Positions 16,056 to 24,316 of a stretch of DNA of 64,000 nt are shown piece by piece. Source of the stretch: Limosilactobacillus caviae (GTDB taxonomy: Bacteria; Bacillota; Bacilli; Lactobacillales; Lactobacillaceae); contig NZ_BMDS01000001.1 in the NCBI RefSeq assembly GCF_014635905.1, positions 372,001 through 436,000 on the forward strand. The letters run 5' to 3'. Under the pieces are notes generated by a model that was not told the origin of the DNA, made no database searches, and was given only the letters and a program-made list of their open reading frames with translations. How positions within the stretch are numbered: position 1 is the stretch's first letter; every line of letters starts with the position of its first letter. Both the position numbers and the translations under genes were made by a program.

Positions 16056-17600
16056 TTGAAACAAATACACAATCCTGTTTTAACAGGTTTTAATCCTGAT
16101 CCATTGCTTTTTCGTGATAATGAAAAATATTATCTTGTAGTTTCAACTTTTGAATGGTTACCAGGTATTAGAATTTATTCCTCACAAAATTTAGCAAATT
16201 GGAAATATGAGACTTCGGTAATTGGTGAATCAATGAATATTAATTTTCGAGGAAACCCTCGGGGATGCTCTATATGGGCGCCGTTTGCTACATATCATAA
16301 TGGTAAATATTATTTAGTTTATACTAATGTTAACTCAACGCGTGTTCCGTATAAGGATGTAGATAACTATATTGTTACGGCAAATGATATTCATGGACCT
16401 TGGAGTAAACCGGTATATATAAATAGTTCGGGCTTTGATCCTTCAATATTTTTTGATGGCAAAAAGGCATATTTTCTTAATGTATTGTGGGATTATCGAA
16501 TGGAGACGCATAATAAGTCCTGTGGTATTGAAATGCAGGAAATTGATCCTGTTTCATTTTCGCTGATTGGTAAACCGAAAAAAATATTTGATGGTACTAG
16601 TGCTAGAAAAACTGAAGCTCCTCAAATATACAAACATAACGGTTATTATTATTTAATGACAGCAGAGGGCGGAACCGGCTTAGAGCATCAGGAGACAGTT
16701 GCTCGCTCTACAAATATTTGGGGACCCTATGAAGTAGATCCTAATACGCCATTAATAACGTCGAAAAATCATCCTGAACTCAAACTACAATCAGCAGGAC
16801 ATGCTAGCTTAATGGAGACTAGTAACCATGAATGGTATATTGCTCACTTATGTACGCGACCGCTTTCTGGGAATAAACCAATTCTTGGACGGGAAACCGC
16901 TATTCAAAAGGTCAAATGGACGAATGATGGCTGGCTACATTTAGCTAATGAAGGCAATTTACCAGAAGTTGATGTACCTGCACCTCAAAATGCTGCATCA
17001 ATTCATCCTATTACGCATAAATTCACAGATGATTTAAAGCATGGATTAAATCAAGCCTATTGGAATACTTTACGACAATTTTCTGATCCTGAATGGCTTG
17101 TTGCTGATAGCAGGGGACTATTAATTCGTGGAGGTCAATCTCCACAATCTTTATTTGATCAGCATATGATTGCTACTCGTCAATGCGATTTTAAGGTGAA
17201 GGTTGCTGTTGATATGGAATACCGGCCTCGTACTTATATGCAACTAGCTGGCATAACTTTATACCTTGACACACTAAATTATGCGCTTTTGGTTATTACT
17301 GTAGACGAGAATAATAATCCGGTTATTGAGTTACAAAAAGAAGTTCAGGGTGAGTTCAATAGAATAAAACAAATTCCTATTAATGATCATGGTCAATACC
17401 ACTTAGAGGTTACTATAGACAACGAAGCTGCAAGCTTTATCATTGATGATGGGAACAATAGGCTTTCGCTTGGAACAACTGATATTTCGTTTTTATCAGG
17501 AGGATTTACTGGGAATTTTATCGGGTTGAACGTAATTGATATGCATCGTCGCAATTCAACGGCGGCACTATTTAAAAACTTCAGCTACATCCCTTTTTAA
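16056..17600 (+). CDS. Glycoside hydrolase family 43, probable beta-xylosidase
   Basis: A 514-residue intracellular enzyme (no signal peptide). The N-terminal five-blade propeller of GH43 runs to about residue 310 with the catalytic set D15 (NPDP, base), D128 (GFDPS, pKa modulator) and E187 (KTEAPQ, acid). Residues 320-514 form the C-terminal beta-sandwich typical of beta-xylosidases of this family. TTG at 16056 is chosen because GAGGTG at 16044-16049 is then correctly spaced; the GTG at 16047 would overlap that ribosome site. It removes xylose, or possibly arabinose, from short oligosaccharides imported by the neighbouring transporter. Confidence 0.9.
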   Translation: MKQIHNPVLTGFNPDPLLFRDNEKYYLVVSTFEWLPGIRIYSSQNLANWKYETSVIGESMNINFRGNPRGCSIWAPFATYHNGKYYLVYTNVNSTRVPYKDVDNYIVTANDIHGPWSKPVYINSSGFDPSIFFDGKKAYFLNVLWDYRMETHNKSCGIEMQEIDPVSFSLIGKPKKIFDGTSARKTEAPQIYKHNGYYYLMTAEGGTGLEHQETVARSTNIWGPYEVDPNTPLITSKNHPELKLQSAGHASLMETSNHEWYIAHLCTRPLSGNKPILGRETAIQKVKWTNDGWLHLANEGNLPEVDVPAPQNAASIHPITHKFTDDLKHGLNQAYWNTLRQFSDPEWLVADSRGLLIRGGQSPQSLFDQHMIATRQCDFKVKVAVDMEYRPRTYMQLAGITLYLDTLNYALLVITVDENNNPVIELQKEVQGEFNRIKQIPINDHGQYHLEVTIDNEAASFIIDDGNNRLSLGTTDISFLSGGFTGNFIGLNVIDMHRRNSTAALFKNFSYIPF

Positions 17601-17618
17601 TTAGAAATAAAATAAAAA

Positions 17619-17652
17619 CTGTAACGCTAACTAATTGGTGTTGCAGCTTTTA
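17619..17652 (+). terminator. Intrinsic terminator after the GH43 gene
   Basis: CTGTAACGCTAA (17619-17630) pairs fully, with three G-T pairs, with TTGGTGTTGCAG (17635-17646). The loop is 4 bases and CTTTTATT follows. Confidence 0.85.
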
Positions 17653-17673
17653 TTGTAGAGCCATATAAAAAAC

Positions 17674-17718
17674 GGCATGTCATGTAATGAGAAAGGCTTC
17701 TCATTACATGCCTAAATT
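17674..17718 (-). terminator. Terminator of metA-cysK, possibly bidirectional
   Basis: A perfect 12-bp inverted repeat, CATGTAATGAGA (17681-17692) and its complement (17699-17710), has a 6-base loop. On the minus strand it is followed by a T-rich run (17670-17675), as expected for an intrinsic terminator behind cysK. Confidence 0.8.
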
Positions 17719-17719
17719 T

Positions 17720-18643
17720 TTAATAATCAAATAATTCAGTTGAAAGGTAACGGTCACCGCCATCAGGAGCAACTGTAATTACTTTTTTGCCTTTGCCGAG
17801 CTTCTTAGCAACCTCAATTGCGCCCTTGATGTTAGCACCAGCAGAAATACCAACAAGGATTCCTTCTTGGTGGGCAACTTCACGAGCAGTGGCGATTGCA
17901 TCATCGCTCTTGACTTCGAGGATTCCATCATAAACGTCAGTATCGAGGACTTTAGGTACAAATCCAGCACTGATTCCCTGAATCTTATGCTTACCGCCTT
18001 TACCATCCTTCAAAACTGGTGATTCAGCTGGTTCAAGTGCATAAACCTGGACAGATGGGTTGGCGTTCTTCAAAGCGTGACCAACTCCCGTCAATGTACC
18101 ACCGGTTCCAACACCAGCAACAAAAGCATCAGGAATATCGTTGCCAAATGCTTCAAGAATTTCTTTTCCTGTTGTCTTTTCATGAATATCAGGGTTAGCA
18201 GGATTATTAAATTGCATTGGCATGAAGTAGCCTTTTTCATTTACTAGCTCTTCTGCTTTCGCAATTGCCCCCTTCATTCCATCAGCACCTGGAGTAAGAA
18301 TTAATTCAGCACCGTAGCCTTGCATGAGCTTCCGACGTTCAACGCTCATTGTTTCAGGCATTGTGATGATCAGGTGGTAACCCTTAGCAGCAGCAACCAT
18401 TGCAAGACCGACACCAGTATTACCTGAAGTAGGTTCGACAATAGTACCGCCAGCTTGCAGTTTACCGGCTTTTTCTGCTTCTTCGATCATTGCAAGGGCA
18501 ATTCGGTCCTTAATTGAGCCAGCTGGATTGAAGAATTCCAGCTTAACGTAAACGTCAGCAGCATCGTCAGGAACAACCCGATTTAACTTAACGATTGGCG
18601 TGTTTCCGATTAAGTTTGTAATAGAATTAGTGATTTCAGTCAT
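17720..18643 (-). CDS. cysK: Cysteine synthase A (O-acetylserine sulfhydrylase)
   Basis: A 307-residue PLP enzyme that makes cysteine from O-acetylserine and sulfide. K45 in NPAGSIKDR binds the cofactor; the substrate loop [12 protein letters not shown] (residues 68-79), the PLP phosphate loop [12 protein letters not shown] (around 176-187) and the C-terminal ISAGAN are all present. The length is normal. It follows metA after 5 bases in the same transcript, so homoserine activation and cysteine or related thiol synthesis are co-produced. In Lactobacillales such enzymes may also act on O-acetyl- or O-succinylhomoserine, so a role in methionine synthesis is possible. Expression probably depends on the leader upstream of metA. 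Confidence 0.95.
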   Translation of the reverse strand: MTEITNSITNLIGNTPIVKLNRVVPDDAADVYVKLEFFNPAGSIKDRIALAMIEEAEKAGKLQAGGTIVEPTSGNTGVGLAMVAAAKGYHLIITMPETMSVERRKLMQGYGAELILTPGADGMKGAIAKAEELVNEKGYFMPMQFNNPANPDIHEKTTGKEILEAFGNDIPDAFVAGVGTGGTLTGVGHALKNANPSVQVYALEPAESPVLKDGKGGKHKIQGISAGFVPKVLDTDVYDGILEVKSDDAIATAREVAHQEGILVGISAGANIKGAIEVAKKLGKGKKVITVAPDGGDRYLSTELFDY

Positions 18644-18648
18644 AATAT

Positions 18649-19473
18649 TTACTCCTTTACCAATTGTTTTGTTTTTGCGTCGTTAGCAACGGTCTGAAGC
18701 CAATTATCGAAGAATACTTGTTGGGTTCGCTGCCAGCTAAATTGGGGATCTTTCATATGAAGCGGATCACGGAAATAGTTTTGCGGCTTAATATATTCGA
18801 CACCAGGATGTGTATTTCGTTCCCGTAAGTACTCTTTCAATAACGCATCTTGACCATATTCGAGGTGTGAGAATAAGAAATATTGATTCTTCTCGCGCGC
18901 ACGAAATGAGAATAAACGATTATCTTTAGTAGTAGCATTAATAATCAAACGTGGATCGCGAGCAATCTTGTTAATATCCAACTCAGCGTACCGAGCATGG
19001 GGAGCAAGAAAGCCATCATCTAAACCCGTTAATAACGGATCTTCATGTTGAATATAGTTATGAAAAACACCAAAGATTTTTTGAGGAAGAGGCATTTTAG
19101 AAATCCCATAAAGATAATTAGCAGCTGCCATTGCTCCCCAGCAAACATAAAGCTGTGGAATATTATTAGCGACCAAGCCGTCAATTAGTTGGTGAACTTC
19201 ATCGAGATAAGTGATTTTTTTGAATGGAAGCTGTTCAATTGGCGCACCGGTAATAATAAAAGCATCCATCGTTGCAACCTCTCCTAACTCTAAGGGCTGG
19301 GAAATTTGTTGAACAAGCTTAGGAACAGATCGTGAAGTATAGTGAGTTTGAGGATAAAAGTATTGAACATTAACACGGTGTGGCCCAGCGGAAAGGACCT
19401 TTGTAAACCGTTGCTGAGTATCTTCTTTGTCGTGCATTAGGTTAAGAATTCCTATTTTTAATGGAGTTGTCAT
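18649..19473 (-). CDS. metA: Homoserine O-acyltransferase (MetA/HAT-type)
   Basis: A 274-residue member of the MetA family, which acylates homoserine in the first step of methionine synthesis. The nucleophile is C111 in [15 protein letters not shown], and the catalytic pair is H203 and E205 in FSHLEYG. At 274 residues it is shorter than classic MetA (about 300), mostly at the C-terminus. The acyl donor, acetyl-CoA or succinyl-CoA, cannot be fixed with certainty from what I can see. GAGGTGA precedes the ATG. It is transcribed with cysK from a promoter at 19682-19710, through a leader with a candidate Cys-codon attenuator. Confidence 0.88.
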   Translation of the reverse strand: MTTPLKIGILNLMHDKEDTQQRFTKVLSAGPHRVNVQYFYPQTHYTSRSVPKLVQQISQPLELGEVATMDAFIITGAPIEQLPFKKITYLDEVHQLIDGLVANNIPQLYVCWGAMAAANYLYGISKMPLPQKIFGVFHNYIQHEDPLLTGLDDGFLAPHARYAELDINKIARDPRLIINATTKDNRLFSFRAREKNQYFLFSHLEYGQDALLKEYLRERNTHPGVEYIKPQNYFRDPLHMKDPQFSWQRTQQVFFDNWLQTVANDAKTKQLVKE

Positions 19474-19507
19474 TATGGAATCACCTCGATTTAATCTAAA
19501 ACAAACT

Positions 19508-19592
19508 AAAAAACTGTTACTAGAACCTTAAAGCATCAATTAGCCACATTTAAAGAGAAGGGCTTGCCTAGCCTTAATTAGTTTAGCAACAG
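19508..19592 (-). terminator. Candidate attenuator hairpin in the metA-cysK leader
   Basis: Reading the minus strand, CTGTTGCTA (19592-19584) can pair with TAGTAACAG (19522-19514), with one G-T pair, and TTTTTT (19513-19508) follows directly. The pairing extends further with AAG against the T run. The 5' arm contains both Cys codons and most of the stop codon of the short leader reading frame. A ribosome held there would block the arm and allow read-through. Confidence 0.6.
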
Positions 19593-19633
19593 CTTGTTAG
19601 TTTTTGTTGAACGGTGGTGGTTATAAAAGTCAT
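19583..19633 (-). CDS. Putative leader peptide ending Cys-Cys
   Basis: A 16-residue reading frame, MTFITTTVQQKLTSCC, with a strong ribosome site GAGGAG (19648-19643) 9 bases before its ATG. It lies downstream of a good promoter and upstream of metA-cysK, which make sulfur amino acids. Its last two codons are TGT and TGC, directly before TAA, and they sit in the 5' arm of a terminator-like hairpin. This is the layout of a transcription attenuator sensing charged Cys-tRNA. There is an in-frame ATG three codons upstream (19642), but it touches the ribosome site. That it is translated and regulatory is inference from layout. Confidence 0.6.
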   Translation of the reverse strand: MTFITTTVQQKLTSCC

Positions 19634-19681
19634 GAACGACATCTCCTCATTTTATCGATCGCACTTATTATTAGTAATTAA

Positions 19682-19710
19682 AGTGTACCCGCTGGAATAG
19701 GAAATGTCAA
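19682..19710 (-). promoter_or_regulatory. Promoter of the metA-cysK transcript
   Basis: On the minus strand, TTGACA (19710-19705) is a perfect -35 box, followed by a 17-base spacer and TACACT (19687-19682) as -10. It starts 10 bases behind the stop codon of the ABC permease gene and gives a leader of about 200 bases before metA. Confidence 0.85.
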
Positions 19711-19720
19711 TTTATAGTAC

Positions 19721-21646
19721 CTAGCTTTGTTCAACGATTTTACGGTAAATTTTTGTGGTGAGACCATAAATTACAAAGTAAAGACATAGCAGAATTAATG
19801 TGATTGATACTGCGATTATCGTCATTAATTGAACATTGTAAAAATTAAATTGGATTAAAATTTGACGGATCGCCGGAATAGCGAAACAAAGGTTAATAAT
19901 CGCACCGACTACTGGTAGCATAAAGACCATCAATACTTGACTATGGATGCTCTTAGTTGTTTCTTTTTCACTTAACCCAACTTGTTGCATTGTCTTGAAA
20001 CGAGCTTGATCTTCATAACCTTCAGTGATTTGTTTGAAGTAGATGACAACGGTTGTCGTGATACCAAGCGCAAAACTAATGAGAATTCCTAAAAAGACGA
20101 TCCCGCCATAGAGACTTGTTAACTGGCTCTTAAGGTTTGTTCGAGAAGAATATACTTGGTTTGGTAAATGTAGCTTAGCCTGTAAATCATTCTCAAATTG
20201 AAGATGCTCTTTTTTGCTTCCGTTTAAGTGATAGTCGATTCCGATAAAGCAAATTGTGGCAGTATTTGCGGGAAGGTTATTGGTAATTACAAAAATAGGA
20301 GAATAAATCGAATGGCTAGGGTTGAAGTAATAATTGAAATTATGGAGGACCTTTGCCTGATACTTTTGTGAGCCTACTTGTAAGGATCCCTGATGTTCCT
20401 TGGCAGGAGAATAAATTAACGCCTTGTCTTTTCCTAGTTTGACTTTTTGGCCTGAAATTCGATTATAAGTAGCGGTTGACATTGTAATGATCGAATTAGT
20501 GGTTTGATTAGTCATATTTTCTAAACCACCTTGAATAATAAAATGATTGTTTTTCCAGTATCCGTATTGTGGCGCGCTGGTGGTAAATGTTAGCGGCTTA
20601 TCAAGGTGGGCCTGATGTTTACTTGCAACTGACTTGATAGTAGCTTCTTGCTGAGAAGAAAGCTTTTGCGAAGTAATAATAGTAAGATCGCGAGGCGCAA
20701 AGGAATTAACAGTATCATTGATTCCCGCATACATGGTTAATGAGGTAAAGAGGATCACGAGGACGGAACTGCAAAGTAAACAAATCGTTGCAAGACTAGC
20801 GCCGTTTTGCTCCATTCGTTGTAGCATTCCTGAAATGGCGATGAAGTGACGAGGCCGATAATAATATCGTTTGTTCTTTTGAAGAATTTTAAGAACAATG
20901 ATACTTCCAGTAATGAAAACAAGGTAGGTTCCAATTACCACTAAGAAAACTGCCAACATGAATGTCGATAAGGCGGATATTCGGGGCTTAACAGTAATTG
21001 TAAGGTAATAAGCGAAAGCAAGGGCAGCGACCCCGAGAAGTCCAGCAAAAGTGAATAGCTTTCCGTGACTAGCAATTTTAGCTTGTTTGGGCTGCCATAA
21101 TTCATTGGGATTTAAACGAAATAGTTTTATTAAGTCAATAACCATCAAGATTAAGAAAAAGCCGCCGATAATTAAAATTGTGGTGGTTACAGCAGGCCAT
21201 TCTACCCATGGTTGTGATAAATGCTCAATTTGCAACAAATGGGCAAAACCGAGAAATGCGAGGCGGTCAAAAATAACTCCGAATAAAATTCCGATAAAAA
21301 GACTAATTACTAGCAGATATAATTTTTCAATAATTGTTAATACCTGTAAATTACGGCTAGTCATTCCTAACATGCTGTACAGACCCATTTCCCGCTGACG
21401 TTGTTGCCATAAGAAACGGTTGACATAAATCATAAATGCAAGGGTTACAAGAATGATAAAGGTTGATCCTGTCTGCATTAATGCTTTAGTTACAGCTGCA
21501 CTTGGCAAATCTTTAAGACTACGGTTAATTTCAACCGCCTTAAAAATATAGTTAATAGCGACTAGCATTATCATTGAAATAAGGTAAGGAATGTAGACCT
21601 TAAGATTACGCTTAAAACTAGAATTGATTAGTTTGAAGAAAAGCAT
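19721..21646 (-). CDS. Bce-type ABC transporter permease (FtsX family)
   Basis: A 641-residue protein with ten predicted membrane helices and one large outside domain of about 200 residues between helices 7 and 8 (about residues 310-520), the signature layout of BceB permeases. These work with a paired ATPase to free lipid-bound cell-wall targets from peptide antibiotics such as bacitracin, and also act as the sensor for the linked histidine kinase. The N-terminal FtsX-like block includes the QQRQREMGLYSMLGMTSR coupling motif. It follows the ATPase gene after 3 bases. The antibiotic recognised cannot be read from the sequence. Confidence 0.9.
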   Translation of the reverse strand: MLFFKLINSSFKRNLKVYIPYLISMIMLVAINYIFKAVEINRSLKDLPSAAVTKALMQTGSTFIILVTLAFMIYVNRFLWQQRQREMGLYSMLGMTSRNLQVLTIIEKLYLLVISLFIGILFGVIFDRLAFLGFAHLLQIEHLSQPWVEWPAVTTTILIIGGFFLILMVIDLIKLFRLNPNELWQPKQAKIASHGKLFTFAGLLGVAALAFAYYLTITVKPRISALSTFMLAVFLVVIGTYLVFITGSIIVLKILQKNKRYYYRPRHFIAISGMLQRMEQNGASLATICLLCSSVLVILFTSLTMYAGINDTVNSFAPRDLTIITSQKLSSQQEATIKSVASKHQAHLDKPLTFTTSAPQYGYWKNNHFIIQGGLENMTNQTTNSIITMSTATYNRISGQKVKLGKDKALIYSPAKEHQGSLQVGSQKYQAKVLHNFNYYFNPSHSIYSPIFVITNNLPANTATICFIGIDYHLNGSKKEHLQFENDLQAKLHLPNQVYSSRTNLKSQLTSLYGGIVFLGILISFALGITTTVVIYFKQITEGYEDQARFKTMQQVGLSEKETTKSIHSQVLMVFMLPVVGAIINLCFAIPAIRQILIQFNFYNVQLMTIIAVSITLILLCLYFVIYGLTTKIYRKIVEQS

Positions 21647-21649
21647 TGT

Positions 21650-22405
21650 TTATTCACCGCCATTCGTTAAGGTCATCATTGTTTGGCTAATTTGCTGTTG
21701 ATAATCTTTTAGTGAAAGATCTCCACGATAAAGCTCATGATAGATTCGCCCATCCTTAATAAAGAGGGTGCGTTTAGCATGACTAGCAGCAGCGGCACTG
21801 TGCGTAACCATGATGATAGTTTGACCGTTAGCATTAACCTCATCAAAAAGTTCAAGAATTTCGTTGCTGGTGTTTGAATCTAAGGCCCCAGTTGGTTCAT
21901 CGGCGAGGAGAAGGTCAGGATGGGTAATTAGGGCACGTGCAATTGCAATACGCTGCTGTTGTCCTCCTGAAATCTCACTTGGGAAACGATCAATAATTTT
22001 ATCAATTCGTAAGCGGTCAATTAGGGGCTTGATTCGTTCTTCCATTGTTGTAACAGGTGTTTTTGCTAGGACAAGCGGTAAATAGATATTGTCACGATTT
22101 GAGAGGCTGTCAAGTAAGTTAAATTGTTGAAAAACAAAGCCGAGATGTTCGCGACGGTAATGTGCTGCGTCGTCTTTTGATAGTTGACGAAGATCTTGCC
22201 CATTAAGAACCACCTGACCATTAGTTGCCTGTTCTAGGGTTGCGATTATATTTAACAAGGTACTTTTACCAGCACCAGATTCACCCATGATTGCCACATA
22301 CTCCCCTTCTTCAACTTTAAAGGTAATATCTTTTAAGGCCATAACAGGGTTCGCGGAGTTAGGGTTGTATACGCGTTGAACGTGTTGGAGATTTAATACT
22401 GTCAT
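21650..22405 (-). CDS. Bce-type ABC transporter ATP-binding protein
   Basis: A 251-residue ATPase. Walker A is GESGAGKST around residues 39-47, the signature EISGGQQQR around 142-150, and Walker [13 protein letters not shown] around 164-175. It has the form of the MacB/BceA/LolD branch with [30 protein letters not shown]. It energises the permease encoded 3 bases downstream. Expression is probably induced through the response regulator of the same locus: a TTACA-N4-TGTAA palindrome lies 96 bases upstream, and a TATAAT box (22456-22451) overlaps the T run of the preceding terminator. Confidence 0.93.
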   Translation of the reverse strand: MTVLNLQHVQRVYNPNSANPVMALKDITFKVEEGEYVAIMGESGAGKSTLLNIIATLEQATNGQVVLNGQDLRQLSKDDAAHYRREHLGFVFQQFNLLDSLSNRDNIYLPLVLAKTPVTTMEERIKPLIDRLRIDKIIDRFPSEISGGQQQRIAIARALITHPDLLLADEPTGALDSNTSNEILELFDEVNANGQTIIMVTHSAAAASHAKRTLFIKDGRIYHELYRGDLSLKDYQQQISQTMMTLTNGGE

Positions 22406-22450
22406 AATAGTTTTCCTTTCTGGTAAAGTGCTAAGTTTGATTATGTCTTA

Positions 22451-22502
22451 ATTATAAAAAGGTTCTGTACTACTTCCTACTTACGGAAACGTACAGAACC
22501 TT
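22451..22502 (-). terminator. Terminator of the regulator-kinase transcript, overlapping the ABC promoter
   Basis: A perfect 12-bp stem AAGGTTCTGTAC (22502-22491 on the minus strand pairing with 22470-22459) is followed by TTTTT. The same bases continue into TATAAT (22456-22451), the likely -10 box of the transporter operon. The terminator and the next promoter therefore share sequence. Confidence 0.75.
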
Positions 22503-22514
22503 ACAATTTTGTAA
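22501..22514. promoter_or_regulatory. BceR-type operator
   Basis: TTACAATTTTGTAA is a perfect palindrome matching the form TNACA-N4-TGTNA known for BceR-like response regulators. It lies about 45 bases upstream of the -10 box of the transporter operon, the expected activating position. Confidence 0.7.
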
Positions 22515-22522
22515 GCTTTAAA

Positions 22523-23500
22523 TTAAGCATGTTTAACGTTGGCTGACTGAAAAGATAAAATGGCTGTTGTTCCTCGGCCTTGGATTGATGAAACGCTAAC
22601 CTGAAAGTTTAATTGCTGAGTAACCTTTTTAACAAGGTACAACCCCATGCCAGTAGCAGCAGTTATTTGGTGACCATTTTCCCCAGTAAAGCCATTTTCA
22701 AAAATTCGTGGAAGATCAGTCGTTGGAATTCCGCAACCATGGTCAGTGATCCGTAAAGAATTAATTTCCCAGGAAATATTAATAGTATTGTTGGGGGCTG
22801 AGTATTTGATTGCATTTGAAAGTAGTTGTTCAATACAAAAGCGCAACCATTTACGGTCAGTAAGAATAGTAACTCCAGTTAAATTTTGTAACTCAGGAAT
22901 AAGCTGTTTATTAATAAAAATAGCTGAGTTTTGCTGTAGGATTGCGTTCACTAGCTGGGCAATATTAACCCATTGAAAATCGTAATCGTGGTTATTGATC
23001 GCTAGGCGTTCATCGCTTAATAGTAAATTTAGATAATAATTTGCTTGGTACGTATTTCTCTTAACTTCTTCACTGGTGACTGTTGGTGAATTTTCTGCAG
23101 CAGCAGTTAAACTTGTTAAATAATTTTTGATTTCGTGGGCAAATAATTCAAGGTGGTCAAGTTGTTCATGTTGTACTGCTTGTAATTGACGGATAGTCTG
23201 GATGTTTTTTGAGCGTTCTTTCTGCAGAATTTCAATAAGTCTTCCTTCAGTTATATTGGCGGGGTTAAAGTTGTCAAGCTGTGAAATCGTTAAATGGCGA
23301 AGACGATAGAATTGAATTGCACCTGTCCAAATAAGCCAAATGATAAAAATTGGAAGGGAGAAACGAATAGTGTCACCCCAAAAAACGATAGGAAGATTAT
23401 ACAAAATTGCTAGCAGACCGATTAGACCAATTAAAATTATATAACCGATAGTAGCAGGGAATATTGAACGGCAAAATAATTTGAAATAATACTTATTCAT
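22523..23500 (-). CDS. Intramembrane-sensing histidine kinase (BceS type)
   Basis: A 325-residue kinase with two N-terminal membrane helices (about residues 13-35 and 45-62) and almost no outside loop, the mark of BceS-type kinases that read the state of a partner ABC transporter instead of binding the drug. H122 in FAHEIKNYLTSL is the phospho-accepting histidine. The ATP-binding part has N-box-like FCIEQLLSNAIKYS, then ITDHGCGIP and TGMGLYLVKK. The ATG at 23500 overlaps the stop of the regulator gene by 8 bases (ATGAATAA); an upstream extension to 23560 lies within the regulator gene and is not used here. Confidence 0.92.
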   Translation of the reverse strand: MNKYYFKLFCRSIFPATIGYIILIGLIGLLAILYNLPIVFWGDTIRFSLPIFIIWLIWTGAIQFYRLRHLTISQLDNFNPANITEGRLIEILQKERSKNIQTIRQLQAVQHEQLDHLELFAHEIKNYLTSLTAAAENSPTVTSEEVKRNTYQANYYLNLLLSDERLAINNHDYDFQWVNIAQLVNAILQQNSAIFINKQLIPELQNLTGVTILTDRKWLRFCIEQLLSNAIKYSAPNNTINISWEINSLRITDHGCGIPTTDLPRIFENGFTGENGHQITAATGMGLYLVKKVTQQLNFQVSVSSIQGRGTTAILSFQSANVKHA

Positions 23501-24173
23501 GATCAACCACCAGGCGATAACCAAGGCCACGTTCTGTGTGAATACATTGACGTAAACCAATTGTGCTTAGTTTAGTTCTTAGACGGCTAATATTGACGTT
23601 GAGGGTGTTTTCATTGAGATATTTTCCACCTTGCCATAACCATTGCAGTAGTTGATCTTTAGAAACAGTTTTATTGCGATGACTAAGTAAAACTTGTAGC
23701 ATTGCCCCCTCAGTTGGAGTAAGTTGCGCAGTGCCGTATGCATTTGTAAGAACATTAGTAAGCGGGTTAAATGAATTATGCCCCCAGTCTAGTTTTTCCG
23801 TATCGGTTACCTGCTTATTTCGGCGTAACAAAGCTTGGATCTTTGCTAAGAGGACGGTCATTGTGAATGGCTTCATGATGTAATCATCAGCCCCAGCCGT
23901 AACTGCGTGCATGACATTGGTATCAATTTCTGCTGCGGAAATTACGATGATCGGTACTTGACTGTATTTACGGACTTCCTGAATCCAATAAAAACCATCA
24001 AAAGTAGGAAGAGTGATATCAAACAAAACAAGATCTGGCTTTGCAGTAATAATCTCGTTTGCAACGTTTGCCCAGTCCTTAACTGTGATGGTATCATGTT
24101 GCCATTTGCTTAAATTTTGCGCAATTGCATGGATAATGTCGGGATTATCCTCAACAATAAATATTTTAGCCAT
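23493..24173 (-). CDS. OmpR-family response regulator (BceR type)
   Basis: A 226-residue two-domain regulator. The receiver domain has the acidic pocket E8, D9, phospho-acceptor D52 (LVLFDITLP) and K103 region (DYIMKPF). A winged helix of the OmpR/PhoB type follows (PTEGAMLQVLLSHRNKTVSKDQLLQWLWQ, then ENTLNVNISRLRTKL). It is the first gene of the regulator-kinase transcript and probably activates the ABC transporter operon through the TTACA-N4-TGTAA site at 22501-22514. It diverges from an aldo/keto reductase gene. Its signal is inferred to be a cell-wall-active peptide antibiotic detected through the transporter. Confidence 0.93.
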   Translation of the reverse strand: MAKIFIVEDNPDIIHAIAQNLSKWQHDTITVKDWANVANEIITAKPDLVLFDITLPTFDGFYWIQEVRKYSQVPIIVISAAEIDTNVMHAVTAGADDYIMKPFTMTVLLAKIQALLRRNKQVTDTEKLDWGHNSFNPLTNVLTNAYGTAQLTPTEGAMLQVLLSHRNKTVSKDQLLQWLWQGGKYLNENTLNVNISRLRTKLSTIGLRQCIHTERGLGYRLVVDHE

Positions 24174-24235
24174 AATTTTTCCTCGTAAGTAGATTTAACA
24201 TCATAATACATTAGTTAGTTCAGAAAGGAAAATAC

Positions 24236-24316
24236 ATGTTTGACAATTTTGAATGGCTGTTTGAAAATAAGGCAAAAGGAAGTGGGAATGGATGGACATT
24301 AAGGATAATTTATTAA
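24236..24316 (+). CDS. Possible short upstream reading frame overlapping the aldo/keto reductase start
   Basis: An AAAGGAAAAT sequence stands 5-7 bases before an ATG at 24236 that opens a 26-codon frame beginning MFDNFEWLFENKAKG and ending 22 bases inside the reductase gene, in a different frame. It could couple translation of the reductase. Against it: TTGACA at 24240-24245 could instead be the -35 box of the reductase promoter, in which case the frame would not be transcribed. Confidence 0.3.
   Translation: MFDNFEWLFENKAKGSGNGWTLRIIY

Noticed and set aside
19474-19720. T-box or S-box riboswitch in the metA leader
   Set aside because: I could not find the T-box core AGGGTGG or an S-box pattern; the leader peptide and hairpin explain the region better.
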